From Eutreptiella sp. 'Long Island Sound 2002' (taxonomy: Eukaryota > Euglenozoa > Euglenophyceae > Eutreptiales > Eutreptiaceae): DNA of 64,000 bases. Position 1 is the first letter of the stretch; every line of letters starts with the position of its first letter. The notes beneath the pieces are model-generated. The model was not told where the DNA came from, made no database searches, and saw nothing but the letters and a program-made list of their open reading frames with translations. The stretch lies in NCBI GenBank assembly GCA_964036045.1, contig OZ038382.1:145588961-145652960 (forward strand). The letters run 5' to 3'. This document shows, in pieces, positions 51,661-61,935 of the stretch. The translations under genes and the position numbers were made by a program.

Positions 51661-51894
51661 ATGAAGGAGCAAGATATAGATTTGCCTGACGGATTGCGCT
51701 TCCTAAAACGTCTTAACTGCGCACAGCATTGGCACAAATCTCACAAAATTGGTCAAAAATGGTTGCGGCGGCCCGGAAAATCGCGACCGCGGCGGTTTGT
51801 GCGATAGTGCGCCAAATGAGTTTTGGGATCTGGTTACATCGTAAAATCATATGTGAAACAACGCACCTTCGCGGCACCTCTCAAATACACTTGT

Positions 51895-53785
51895 CCAGAT
51901 CTTAACCTTTGCATCGCACTGAATATTTGCGATCCATCATTTCTCTGGTCTTACGTATACCAGGAATGCTGAATGCATGTGTCGCTCTGACCACTTGGTC
52001 TAACACGCCAGTTGGTACACATATCTTCCCTTGACTCCTCACCTTTCCTAAATGGAAAGTATACTCCTTCCCTTCTATTTCAATAACCTTGTCACTGACC
52101 ATTTTGTCCTAGTGAGGACTAAAGAAATTGTCTTGTGCGTATTCTGGGGACCAATCCTTGGTCGGTACTGCAACTGCAAGGGGGTATCTTGATGATCTTG
52201 ATCTTCCTGACTCCCATCACCGAATCCTGTTGCACCAGATTGTACATCCCTGGTAAGTGCCAAGACATATGCTGAAATGCATCATACATCTGTGAAACAG
52301 TCATAGACCTGTGTGAAGCTGGTTTGGACTGCATGAGACGAATCCGACGCCTTTCTGTTGTTCAAAACTTTCTGGGAATTGCTTGTGCAATAACTGCCTG
52401 ATTCGGTCGCTCTCTGCCCTCTCTGCAGCTTGCCAACCCTCCAAGTCACAATCACTGCAATGAAAATTGGTATCCTGCGCTTCTCCCGCAGGATATGCCC
52501 ACCGGTAGAGGACATCCGCCGCTTCGTTGTCTTTTTCTGGCCGGTATTGAATAAAAAGATTGAACCGGCTCAGGAACTCATGCCAACGCCCACGGCGGCT
52601 GAAGGGACCTGAAATTGTGGTCAACTCCTCTTTGTACCATTTTACTATGGCATTGTGATCTGTTTGGACCGTAACTTCCTGGCCCCCGATCCAGGTCGAA
52701 AATTTGAGCAAACAGGTCACAATGGCATAGGTTTCGCTTTCACGGGGTGTGCAGGCAATTTGTCCCAAATTTTTATGAAAATTTACCCCGTCAGCCCTTT
52801 GACCCTACAATTTTCGGCTGTAAAATGCAACAGGCCTCCAAGATTGTTCATCTTGAGGGTTCTGCTGTTGCTCCAGCACACCTCCCACTGCATAATCGCT
52901 GGTATCACAAACAATTGTCCACTTACCGTGTGGGTTGGGAAGCCAGAGACCGTCCCCATCAACAAACTTGACAAGTTTGTCCTTGAGAATTTGAAAACTC
53001 TCCACCATCTCTAGCGTCCATTCAATTTTCGCTTCCTTCCCTGTCAATTTCACCTTGCGACGTTTTTTTGGCAATGATGTGGCGTCCCTGGCAATAGGTG
53101 CACCGGGATCCTGGGCCTCGTACTTGTATTTGCCCTTGAGAGCCTCCATAAAGGGTTGTGCATCCTTGGCAAAATTTTCAAGATATATTTAGTACCACCC
53201 CACAAGGCCCAAGAACCCTTTGACACGCTTGGGTGTGGTAATGGTACGATGGTCCCAGTTTGCGACAGCCTCAACCCTGGACGGACGGGGAAAGCGGCGT
53301 CCATCCTTAAGGATGTGTCCGACATACTTCACTGTCTTGCGGAAGAAATGACATTTTTGCGGTTTGACAGTTAGCATGGCCCGTTCCAACGACTCAAACA
53401 AAGAAAATAGATCTTCGTAATGCTTTTGAAAATACTTTTCAAGTACCTGAGGCTCATGTTTCGGACTGACTGTCACTTTCCTTGGCACTAACTGCTCCTT
53501 CCCATTTGCCGAAAGAATATCGTCTATGTATGGGCGGAAGGAGGGGCATTTCTTGGTGATGTGCTGTACCATTTCTTGGTACGCTGCCCATCCCTCTTTA
53601 ACCCCCATTGGCAGGACGTTCCACTCAAATACACCAAAAGGAGTGCAAAACGCCGTGAGGTGTTTGCTGCTCTCCTCCAGGTGCAGCTGGTGGAAACCAT
53701 CCTCCATGTCAATCAGAGTGAACAAAAAATTTCCGCTCTGATTGGCCAATTGGTCTTGGTCCTGGGTTTCAACCCCACTACCCCA
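51895..53785 (-). pseudogene. Ty3/gypsy pol fragment (RT, RNase H, integrase start)
   Basis: Minus strand, one main frame. RT has FTLIDMEDGFHQLHLEESSK, FCTPFGVFEWNVLPMGVKEG and the active site RPYIDDILSA. Then come VGHILKDGRRFPRPSRVEAV, FLGLVGWY and, after an in-frame TAA at about 53,190, YLENFAKDAQPFMEALKGKY. RNase H has WTIVCDTSDYAVGGVLEQQQ, WRPVAFYSRKL, an in-frame TAG at about 52,805, ESETYAIVTCLLKFSTWIGG and VQTDHNAIVKWYKEE. Further on, after a frame change, comes an integrase HHCC-like start (KICVPTGVLDQVVRATHAFS). Gag, protease, the start of RT, the integrase core and LTRs are missing. Dead element. Confidence 0.92.
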
Positions 53786-54160
53786 TAATTTTTACCAAAA
53801 AATTTCGCTCGATAACACTTTTTTGACCACTTCTAAAATTTGCGGCATTTGCGCTAAAAAAAAATGTTGCGCGCAGAAAAAAAAAAGTCTAAAAATGTTT
53901 TTTTTAGCGCAGAATATCTTTTTTAGTGCGGATCATTTTTTAGCCAAAAAAAATGCAACCTCTAAAAAAATAATCCGCATCTAAAAAAAACTACAAAACC
54001 ATGAAACCACCCCTTTGCGGGGGGGATAAAACCACCCCTATGAGGGGATAAACCAACACCCCCAAAAGGTGGCATTAAACCACCCCACGGGTCTAAAATG
54101 GCCAAAACGGAGGTTGGGGGTGGTTTTATCCCCCATTTGGGGGTGGTTTTATACCCACGA
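53786..54160. repeat. A-rich inverted repeats and CCACCCC/GGGGTGG repeats
   Basis: TTGCGCTAAAAAAAAATG (53,849) pairs with TTTTTTTTAGCGCAGAA (53,903). From 54,000 to 54,150 the block AAACCACCCC...GGGGATAAA is repeated about four times with inverted GGTGGTT copies. Origin unknown; it abuts the truncated 5' side of the gypsy fragment. Confidence 0.6.
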
Positions 54161-56850
54161 CCAACCATAGGACAAACCTCCCACAACGCAACCACCACCA
54201 AACCCCCCACAAGCCCCCAGTGCCCCGGGGGTAACGCGGGGACACACAGTGCAAAAAAAAAACCCCCCCACAACACAACCACCACCAGAACAGCACAACC
54301 AACACTGAAGCACCACCGCCACCATCCAAAAGGAAAAAAGCGCCAAGGCTCGCGGCACCAGGGGCCAGAAATATGAGAAAGCAAGAGCCAAGGGGGGCGT
54401 GCAAGGGCATGCAGAAAACAGGGCCTGACAGGGACACCCTTATGCGTTTCCCTGCCAGGGCTTGGAGTTTGGATTGTGCTGAACGCGTGCGCCACGTATA
54501 CGCCAGATTAAAGCACCACACGTAGATTACCCCGTTCTGCGCATTGCCTCAGTCTTTCAAGTGGCATTTGGTACCCTTTTTCGATGGTGCCAGTCAATGT
54601 TCAAAATGATATGGGAAAAAATTAGCTGAAAAGGTGGGTGCACTTTCTCAATTGTGCCAATCAAGGAAAACCACACACTCAAGAAATTTTAATTTCAATT
54701 CATCCCATTGCCAGATTTTGTGATGCCACCCCAGCACTGTCGCCCTGTTTGAACCTGCAACATGTCCTATTTGACGGCACTGCTCATTAGTACATAGAAT
54801 CTGATGCAATGCATTTGGTGGCACTCCTTATCATTACATGGAACCTGATGCAAGGCAAAAGCACCTCACCAAAACACAAACACAAAATGTGCAACACTGC
54901 CACAAGCCAATATATGTAATGTAATACATATGGAGAATACCACCAATTCAATATCCATGTGTTCCACCATCCTTCTCAATCATTGGCATCAACTGTTACA
55001 ATAGACTTGGAAAATGCCACGTTTGTTTTATCCTTGATAATTTGGCGTATGACGCTACTCAGCACGCCCTCAAAGTGGTCCCATATTGCAATTTAACGCA
55101 ATGCACCCATGAAATTCCCAAAATGCACAAATGGGGAGTCCCAAAGCTTTGTTGAAGTAAGGAAGGGGGGAACTGTTGATGCTGTTCCCACCCAAACCCT
55201 ACAAAGCGCTACGGAAAACAAAGATGGAATGGAAACAAATTTGAACAATTCCATGAATTTCTGCGTTTGCAAAGCTGAGAGACTTTGGTTCTTAACCGCT
55301 ACCTGTTATGCCCTCCATATTTGAGCTTCGTTGCCTCTTTTGGGGTTATAGGGTCAGACCAGTCCGAATCAGTCCACAGGATGTTTCAGTAGCCCTGTTT
55401 TCAGGGTCCCAAGGGGTGTTGTCAGCAGGAACACCCTCAGGAGTTTTTGGAATTCGCACCAACCATTGAAACTCGTCACCTCACTTGGCCACCTCGAACT
55501 TCTCCAACAACCAGCATGCCTCCTACTCCAAACGACTTGAAGCAAACCCCTGGCACTAATACATTGGATGCAAAACCAACTATTGATCCCGAAAAAACAT
55601 GCCAACTGAAGAAGCGACATGACACAGAGACTCACGTATACCAGCTAAATGCTTGCACCCTGCATGGCACCCCACACAACATGTGTACAAGCATGCCTAC
55701 ACTTATACAGGACACACACTGGCACACACACACACACACACACACACACGTACGGACATATCAGCATAAAAACACACATCACATCACGGCAAAACTCCCC
55801 AGCACACGTGAAAAAAAAAAGCACAAGGGCTGGAAAGAGTGCAGAGAGGGCAGCTCTTCACATTATACCCACACTGGAGGGACACCACACGATGAGGCCC
55901 AGGAAGCCCTGTCATGAGTACAAACCGAGAAATAACAACAACATCTAACATCTACCATGCGTGGCCCTGCAGTGGCTGTATGATTTCTCAATTCATGCTC
56001 TCTCAATTGCAGTCTGTATCCCACCCAGCTGCATCTTTGAAGAGCAAAAAACATTGCGTGCCAACACCACCACCACCACCGTTGACAGACAGCTCAGATT
56101 GGACCACGTTGTCTTGAGAGGTCAAAAAGGACAATTGTTCCAATTCCACAACTCTCCTAGTGCCTCTCGTATTCCAGCTCACGGCAGCACATTTGAGAAC
56201 ATACGCACGCGTGCATGCGCGAGTGCACAGGGTGGGAAAGGGTGGGACTGTAGCAGACCATGAGCAAAAACAAAAAGCGGTCATGTAGGATTGATGCAGC
56301 CTCATTATGGTCGGTTTGCATGGTACTGGCACATTGGCACTGGCAATGAATGACGTTCTGCAAAAAATGCTTCATTCATACAGGCGGCACCTGAGACAAG
56401 GAGAGCAATGCAAACACGTCTTTTACTGGCTTTGTTCCTGGGAACGACGACTTATACCTTCACAAAGTCTTCTTATACCTTCACAAAGTCTTGTCCTTGC
56501 CTCTGTCCATGCACCACTAATAATTCCCATAACTCCACAACATCCTCCTGTCTGCCTGCCTGCACACCTCATCGCCATTCCGCATCCACATGAAATGCCT
56601 GTATCTACAAACAAACTTTCCCTGTGCCATCCTCGTGCTGGGCTGCTGCTACAGACCGATGGGACAGGCGCAAATACCACACGAAGACCATAGGAAATAC
56701 CCCTACCCGCAGCCACAACCCAGACACTACATGCAAGAAAAGCGCCAGCTGCCAAAGCGTAAAATTGTGTGACTTTAAGAGACATCCGCCCAAACCGGTG
56801 ACCATGACCCTCAAGCATACCATTTTCTTGCTGCACTGCACCATCCCGGT
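54161..56850. other. Unassigned, includes a (CA)n microsatellite
   Basis: Frames on both strands at 54,100-54,520 and 55,447-55,917 are low complexity. A pure CA tract lies at 55,724-55,749. GTG/CAC trinucleotides at 56,068-56,085 give poly-Gly on the minus strand, where a frame ELEQLSFLTSQDNVVQSEL looks faintly protein-like. No gene could be assembled. Confidence 0.35.
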
Positions 56851-56853
56851 CCA

Positions 56854-57754
56854 TTACTGCGATTTCTTGTTCCCTGTTTGAACAAAAGCGGACGTCAAAG
56901 CACGTTGTGCCATCGGCACCAGCTTGAGGGCTTGAGACTACGAGGAATGATGTCCTCAAAACGGGATGAATGAGCTGAACATGGTCATGCGTACGGGTTG
57001 AGGCCAGTGCATGCAGCCTGCCCTGAAGATGAGCAAATGCCATCATGTAAAGTATAAAAGCCACACAAAAGCCGTACATTGAGGTTCCACAAGGATGCCA
57101 TACAAGTCCCTGAGATACGCCATGCAAAGCTTACACAGAGCCGCACAAAGCAGAGAAAAGGCTCATGCATTCAAAGCCTATGCGAAACCCTGCATGCACT
57201 GCCAGCCCAGAAATCCGCCTGCAAGCCAACATACTCTGATTTCCGGCCTGCCTGGCACGCTCCTCCTCCATCTTCTTCATCTGCTCTTCCATGTTGGGGG
57301 AGTTGAGCATCATGAATCCCACCCCACCCAACAAGATGTACAGCCACTGCGCAAATGAACGAAACCGGGCTCTCTCTCGTGCTCTTGCACGCAAAGAGCA
57401 CAGCAACTTCCCACAGGTCTGTGAGGACACACCTGCAGGGCGTTACTCCCGCAGGCGAACCAAGGGAAAGGCACGTTATGACTAGGCAGCCACTGTGCTC
57501 CCTTGGACACCACGCCTGAGTTGTCAAACACGTGCACGACCAAACCATGTCCCAAACCGCTCGACACACCAAAACACAGAACATACGTATTTCTGCATGA
57601 ACGACTTCTCCTCTGGCTTTTGCTCCTGCTTCCCTCTCATGCGTTCCCCATTGGGCCCACCTTGATCCTTGAGTGCCCCCGGTCCCCCGTGATCGAAGCC
57701 CCGGGCGCCCCCGTACGTGTCCTCTGCAATGACTCTGTAAGACGGCGGGTATCC
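56854..57754 (-). CDS. 3' exons of an EMC10-like ER membrane protein
   Basis: Three minus-strand exons with matching phases: 57,754-57,587 (ends KPEEKSFMQKY|GTATGT, phase 0), 57,346-57,235 (GCGCAG|WLYILLGGVGFMMLNSPNME, ends CAGA|GTATGT, phase 1) and 56,873-56,854 (TTTTGTTCAAACAG|, 20 nt encoding RNKKSQ and a TAA). The SFxxKYWxYI junction leading straight into a membrane helix is the signature I associate with EMC10, a subunit of the ER membrane protein insertase complex. The short Lys/Arg/Glu-rich tail would face the cytosol. Upstream is a Gly/Pro/Glu-rich linker. 5' exons, including the luminal beta domain and signal peptide, should lie above 57.76 kb; 58,190-58,276 has a possible exon but I could not fix its frame. 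Assignment from motif memory only. Confidence 0.55.
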
Positions 57755-58640
57755 CTGAACTATCGCCTTGTTTCCCTTGACCCGTGGTGTGCAACATCTA
57801 AATGGCTCGGAAGTTCACCAGTTCCATAGCGAGTCATACAGACAAGCAGCAGAGGAAATGACCCAACCAGGGAGCAGACTTGGAGGTTGCGCTGGGGCGG
57901 ACAAGCAGGAACACACGTCACCCTTTTTCAGGACAAGCGGGGACAAGCGGGAACAAGGGGCAATGCACAGACACAGACACACACACAACCAGAACAACAC
58001 CCAAACTACGGAAAATAACCTACAGATCATTATTGTTTGGGACAAGCGGGGACAAGCGTCATTGTGTTTTGGGACCAACCCTCGCTGCTCTGGTCGGGAG
58101 GGTGAGAGGGGCAGGGATGGAAACAAGGGAGTGGGCATACGGAGGGCGGGAAGGACTGGCCAACCCAAACACTGCGGTATGTTTGACAGGTGGATTGAAG
58201 GCAGAGTAGCTGGCAACTGCATCATGGCAGTAATTGGGTCTGAAATGCTTGTTCTGCACTGCCAAGTTCTGGATCCCTGCACACGGAATAAAATGGCACC
58301 AGGAAGCAAGGGATGGCACTTGAAGCTTGTCCTTAGCCATGGGACGGGGAGGGGGAAGGTGTTGAGGTCATGGACCTGCACAGAGTTCTGACACACCTGC
58401 TGACCCACTATATCTTCCTGCATATGTGTGTGTGGCGATGTGTGTAGCAGTAGTGGGGTGGGGTGGGGCGGGGGATTATTCAATACCACGGGGTGGCCAA
58501 GCCCCGGCGCGGGACCCCCCCCACTAAATTGTTGGCCAAAGGCCCCCTTGGGAGGGGGGTAAGACCTACTTAAAGAGTGTGGATTGGGATATATGTGGGA
58601 GGGGGGGGGGGGGTTAGCATGATGCCATGGTGTGTTTTGG
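57755..58640. other. Upstream region of the EMC10-like gene
   Basis: GACAAGCGGG/AACAAGGGG motifs repeat at 57,930-57,960 and 58,040-58,055. A possible minus-strand exon starts at 58,276 (TATTCCGTGTGCAG|GGATCC) and ends near 58,190 (TTTGG|GTTGG). The rest, with G-runs at 58,460 and 58,597, shows nothing. Confidence 0.3.
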
Positions 58641-58647
58641 TCTGCAG

Positions 58648-58710
58648 CTGACGGTGCCAATTGGCCAATGGCCACTTACTGCCCTTCCCTTGGACCCTTT
58701 CCCTCCATAG
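58648..58710 (+). CDS. Possible terminal exon, paralogue of 28,355-28,420
   Basis: GTTTTGGTCTGCAG precedes LTVPIGQWPLTALPLDPFPP and TAG at 58,708. See 28,355. The downstream CGGCCTCTCACCA.CTTGTG is also shared between the two places, so the duplicated block is larger than the exon and may simply be a dispersed repeat. Confidence 0.3.
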   Translation: MTVPIGQWPLTALPLDPFPP

Positions 58711-58832
58711 GAAGGTGGTGCCCATCGGCCTCTCACCATCCTGTGTCCTTCCTCTCCCTCCTTGGCCTATCTTTCCCTCTCTACTTCCCTTTCCTTTCCC
58801 TTGGTAGGTTGTGCCGACAGAGACCCGGACTT

Positions 58833-59030
58833 TCCCCTTGGTACACGTTTGAACATAAAGGTTGTTCCGGCGAGAACATTCCAAATGGGAACAGTTTTGG
58901 TCCAGAACATTTCCTACCGGAACACCACCGGAACAACTTGCAGGGACCAGACAACCAGGTCCGTTGCCATGAGTTCCGAAGTTTGCAAATGATGGTATTG
59001 GTCCTTTCTTGCTTGTTGAGTGTGTCTAGG
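58833..59030 (+). mobile_element. Second left end of the TIR-element family
   Basis: CCCTTGGTACACGTTTGAA at 58,835 is followed by GTTGTTCC, ATTCCAAATGGGAACA, GGAACACCACCGGAACAA, CATGAGTT and GCAAATGATG. This follows the left end at 11,998 for about 190 bp at roughly 70% identity by eye. No right end is found in the remaining 5 kb, so this is a truncated or very long copy. Confidence 0.7.
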
Positions 59031-59058
59031 GCCTACGTTTGTACGGTTTCTACGGTCG

Positions 59059-59298
59059 AAAATCATGAATCTTTTGGTTTTTTTTATTTTGAGCCGAAAA
59101 AGTGTTTCCAGGTCCCGACTCCATGGGGTTTGTATGGGGCGGAGTGGGACAAGCGCTGTGCAGTTTATGCAATTTTCAGCCTTTTTTGCTATGTTGGCAA
59201 TTTTGGCGACCTTGGTGACCCAGTGCTACCCACTCTGAGGGGTGTGAGTAGGGATGTTGTGACAGTATGCCAACTAGGATACGAAGGGGCGTTTTTTT
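59059..59298 (+). repeat. Segmental duplication, copy 1
   Basis: Starts AAAATCATGAATCTTTTGGT and contains GAAAAAGTGTTTCCAGGTCC and GGGGCGGAGTGGGACAAGCG. It is nearly identical to 60,131-60,376, with about a dozen differences and one 2-bp indel. Confidence 0.95.
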
Positions 59299-59389
59299 AC
59301 AGTCTGTAGCCTTGCCGAGGGATGGTCAAAACCCGTGCCAAAGACGCGAAATGACTGCTTCCACCAATAATGGCTTACATGAGTGAATG

Positions 59390-59790
59390 GGCTGGTGCAC
59401 AACCTAAAATTTTTGACCTTGGGCAGCTCAAAAATTGAAGTTTTCGAAGCTATTTTTTTATGTTGTGATCACCTAAAATGACCATCCAGGCATCTAAAGC
59501 ATGTTTTAGGCCGTATTTATGTGTTTTTCACCTTTTTAAGGTATTGGGGGGGGGGGGGGGCAAACGGGTCGGTACACAACTTGCTTATGCAGTTTTTCGG
59601 CCTATACAGCTCAAAAATCGAAGTTTTCGAAACTTATTTTTTGATATTGTAACCACCTAAAATGACCATCCAACATATGTGAAGCACATTTCAGCCCGTA
59701 TTTATGTAGTTTTTACCCTATTTTGGGTGTACGCCGCTTGGGGTAGATTCTCTGCGAGGTGGAGTTGCCGAAGGCAATAGAATTTTTTTA
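59390..59790 (+). repeat. ~195-bp family, two units plus terminal module
   Basis: Two units in plus orientation (TGATCACCTAAAATGACCAT, G14 run at 59,547, TTCGAAACTTATTTTTTGAT) run into the module CTTGGGGTAGATTCTCTGCG AGGTGGAGTTGCC at 59,738-59,790. Confidence 0.9.
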
Positions 59791-60130
59791 TATTGCACCT
59801 GGAAATGGAGACTGCAACAAACGGGTAAACCCCCCCCCTCAGAATACCAGAAATGTACCACCCCCACAGGAGGGGCGGCGGGGTGGTGTTCGGACACCCT
59901 CCCACCCAAAATCACCGCGCACCAGTTGTTAGATCAAAGCCAAGCAAGCGTATATAGGGGAAAACGCCACATACCCCCGCCCCCCATTATTTTGTCCAAT
60001 AAACGTATGCCCCGATGAGTTTTTGGTCCGGACCCCCCCCCAGACCCCCCCCCACTTGAAACCCACTTTTTTGGAGCTTTTGAGGGAGGTGGGGGGGGTG
60101 TCGAAAAAATGACCCCCCCTTTTTTGGGTC
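59791..60130. other. Unassigned, G/C-run rich
   Basis: Several C-runs (C10 at 60,037) and CCCCCCCACTTGAAACCCAC with the inverse GGTGGGGGGG nearby. No gene. Confidence 0.35.
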
Positions 60131-60376
60131 AAAAATCATGAATCTTTTGGTTTTTTTTATTTTGAGCCGAAAAAGTGTTTCCAGGTCCCGACTCCATGGG
60201 GTTTGTATGGGGCGGAGTGGGACAAGCGCTGTGCAGTTTATGCACTTTTCAGCCATTTTTGGTATGTTGGCAGTTTTGGCGACCTCGTTGACCCCGTGCT
60301 ACCCACTCTGAGGGGTGTGAGTGGGGATATTGTGACAGTATATGCCAACTAGGATACGAAAGGACATTTTTTGTAG
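60131..60376 (+). repeat. Segmental duplication, copy 2
   Basis: See 59,059-59,298. Both copies are followed within 100 bp by units of the ~195-bp family, so the duplicated segment may include part of that array. Confidence 0.95.
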
Positions 60377-61400
60377 GGCGCGGGGGGGGGGGGGGGTCTC
60401 CCAAGGGATTGGTACACAACCTGCTAATGCAGTTTTTCACCCTGGGCAGCTCAAAAATTGAAGGTTTCGAAACTTATGTTTTTGATACCGTGATCACCTT
60501 AAATGACCATCCAAGGTATGTAAAAAATGTTTTGGGCCGTATTTATGTGTTTTTCACTTTATTTGAATATTGGACGCGGGGGGGGGGGGGGGGCATATGG
60601 TGGACGGCCGGGACAACGCGTGGAGGAACAGGGCACCTGGGCCTCACGCACACAGAACCACAGCGAGGCAGGCTATGGACGGCCTGTGGACAGAGGCGTG
60701 TGGACAGCAAAAACAGTCAAAAGACCCCGGCAACAACTAGTGCATCCTCAGTACGCCAACTATTGGGCGCCGCTGACGCGCAAACGGCACACCATGCCAC
60801 ATTCAGCACAGCCCCAACACACCAACTACTGGGCTCCGCGAACGCGGAAACGACACCAGCAAGAGCACCGGCCGCAGCGGCCGACAGAAAGCAGCAACCC
60901 GACACAACATGCGAAGGGAAGAATGGGTGACTGTCCAAGGCCCCGTAAATGAACAACAACCAGACAGAATGTCACACAGGGGGGGTCTCCCAAAGGATTG
61001 GTACACAACCTGCTTATGCAGTTTTTCACCCTGGGCAGCTCAAAAATCGAAGTTTTCGAAACTCATTTTTTTGATACCGTGATCACCTAAAATGACCATC
61101 CAAGGTATGTAAAGCATGTTTCAGGCCGTATTTATGTGTTTTTCACCCAATTTGCGATTGGGTCGGTGTGGGGGGGGTGGTCAAACGGGATTGGTATGCA
61201 ACCTACTTGTGCAGTTTTTCAGCCTGGACAGCTCAAAAATCGAATTTTCCGAAATTTATTTTTTTGATATTGTGATCACCTAAAATGACCATCCAAGATA
61301 AGTGTTTTTAGCCCGTATTTATGCAGCTTTTACCCTTTGGGTGTGTGTTACTTGGGGTAGATTCTCTGGGAGGTGGACTTGCTGAAGGCAAAAGAATTTC
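60377..61400 (+). repeat. ~195-bp family, three to four units plus terminal module
   Basis: Units at 60,377-60,590, 60,975-61,185 and 61,186-61,330, each with GATACCGTGATCACC or GATATTGTGATCACC and a G-run. The module at 61,345-61,400 (ACTTGGGGTAGATTCTCTGG) closes it. The array is split at 60,590 by a copy of the 37-kb repeat. Confidence 0.9.
60600..60965 (-). repeat. Inverted copy of the 37.2-kb repeat inserted in the array
   Basis: On the minus strand it reads GGGCCTTGGACAGTCACCCA, GGAGCCCAGTAGTTGGTGTG and GGTTGTGCTG, as at 37,240-37,560. It interrupts one ~195-bp unit between the G15 run and GGTCTCCCAA. Confidence 0.8.
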
Positions 61401-61414
61401 CAAGACACACACAC

Positions 61415-61647
61415 CCGGTCCCTTTGGCGGACCACTGAGCACATCCCTGGGCTGGATGCGGATGTCCAGCTTGAACATTCGGTGCTGCATCTCTGACGGT
61501 TTGCTGTTGGTCCCTCCTGCCACTCATGCCTGGTGATCGCCCCCGAGCGCCAACACTGAACACACCGACAACAGAAGAAATCACTCCACCGGATGTGGAA
61601 ACATAGAAATTGAATCCCTCCTTGAACTTGTTGTTGAACATCACGCA
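61415..61647 (-). CDS. Two exons of an unknown gene (partial)
   Basis: Exon 61,647-61,566 (CCTTGCAG|TGCGTG ... GTCG|GTGTGTTC) encodes CVMFNNKFKEGFNFYVSTSG GVISSVV and ends in phase 1. After a 49-bp intron, exon 61,516-61,415 (GTGGCAG|GAGGGACC ... CCGG|GTGTGTG) continues GTNSKPSEMQHRMFKLDIRI QPRDVLSGPP; the phases match. The chain looks like a real folded protein but I do not recognise it. The next intron would begin right at the terminal module of the ~195-bp array. Confidence 0.4.
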
Positions 61648-61729
61648 CTGCAAGGGAGGACACAGCAGATACAAAGCTGCAGCTGTGAAGGCATGAGTAT
61701 ACCCGTCTACAGGTCCGCCAGCACAACCA

Positions 61730-61935
61730 CCATAGCAACTGCCACAGCGCTTGTGAACGCATTTGCCAAAGCGCATGCTATAGAGCGCCTTTGCCACAAA
61801 GCCTTGTCCACAGCCTTTGCCGTGGCCTTTGTCAGGGCCGTTGCACAAGCCTTTGCCAAAGCCCTTGCCACAGCAATCATCACAGCCCCAGCCTAAGTCT
61901 AACCACAGCCCTTGCCATGGCCCAACCCTTGTCCC
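61730..61935. repeat. Imperfect GCCTTTGCC/AAAGC minisatellite
   Basis: CACAGC, GCCTTTGCC and AAAGCCTTGTCC-type motifs recur every 12-18 bp. They create a long Ala/Leu/Thr frame on plus and a Gly/Lys/Cys frame on minus. Confidence 0.5.

Noticed and set aside
52800-53195. In-frame TAA and TAG in gypsy pol as evidence of a non-standard genetic code
   Set aside because: TAA and TAG also end the TPR, lipocalin and EMC10-like genes and the hAT frame, and the gypsy copy has frame changes too. Ordinary decay explains the stops.
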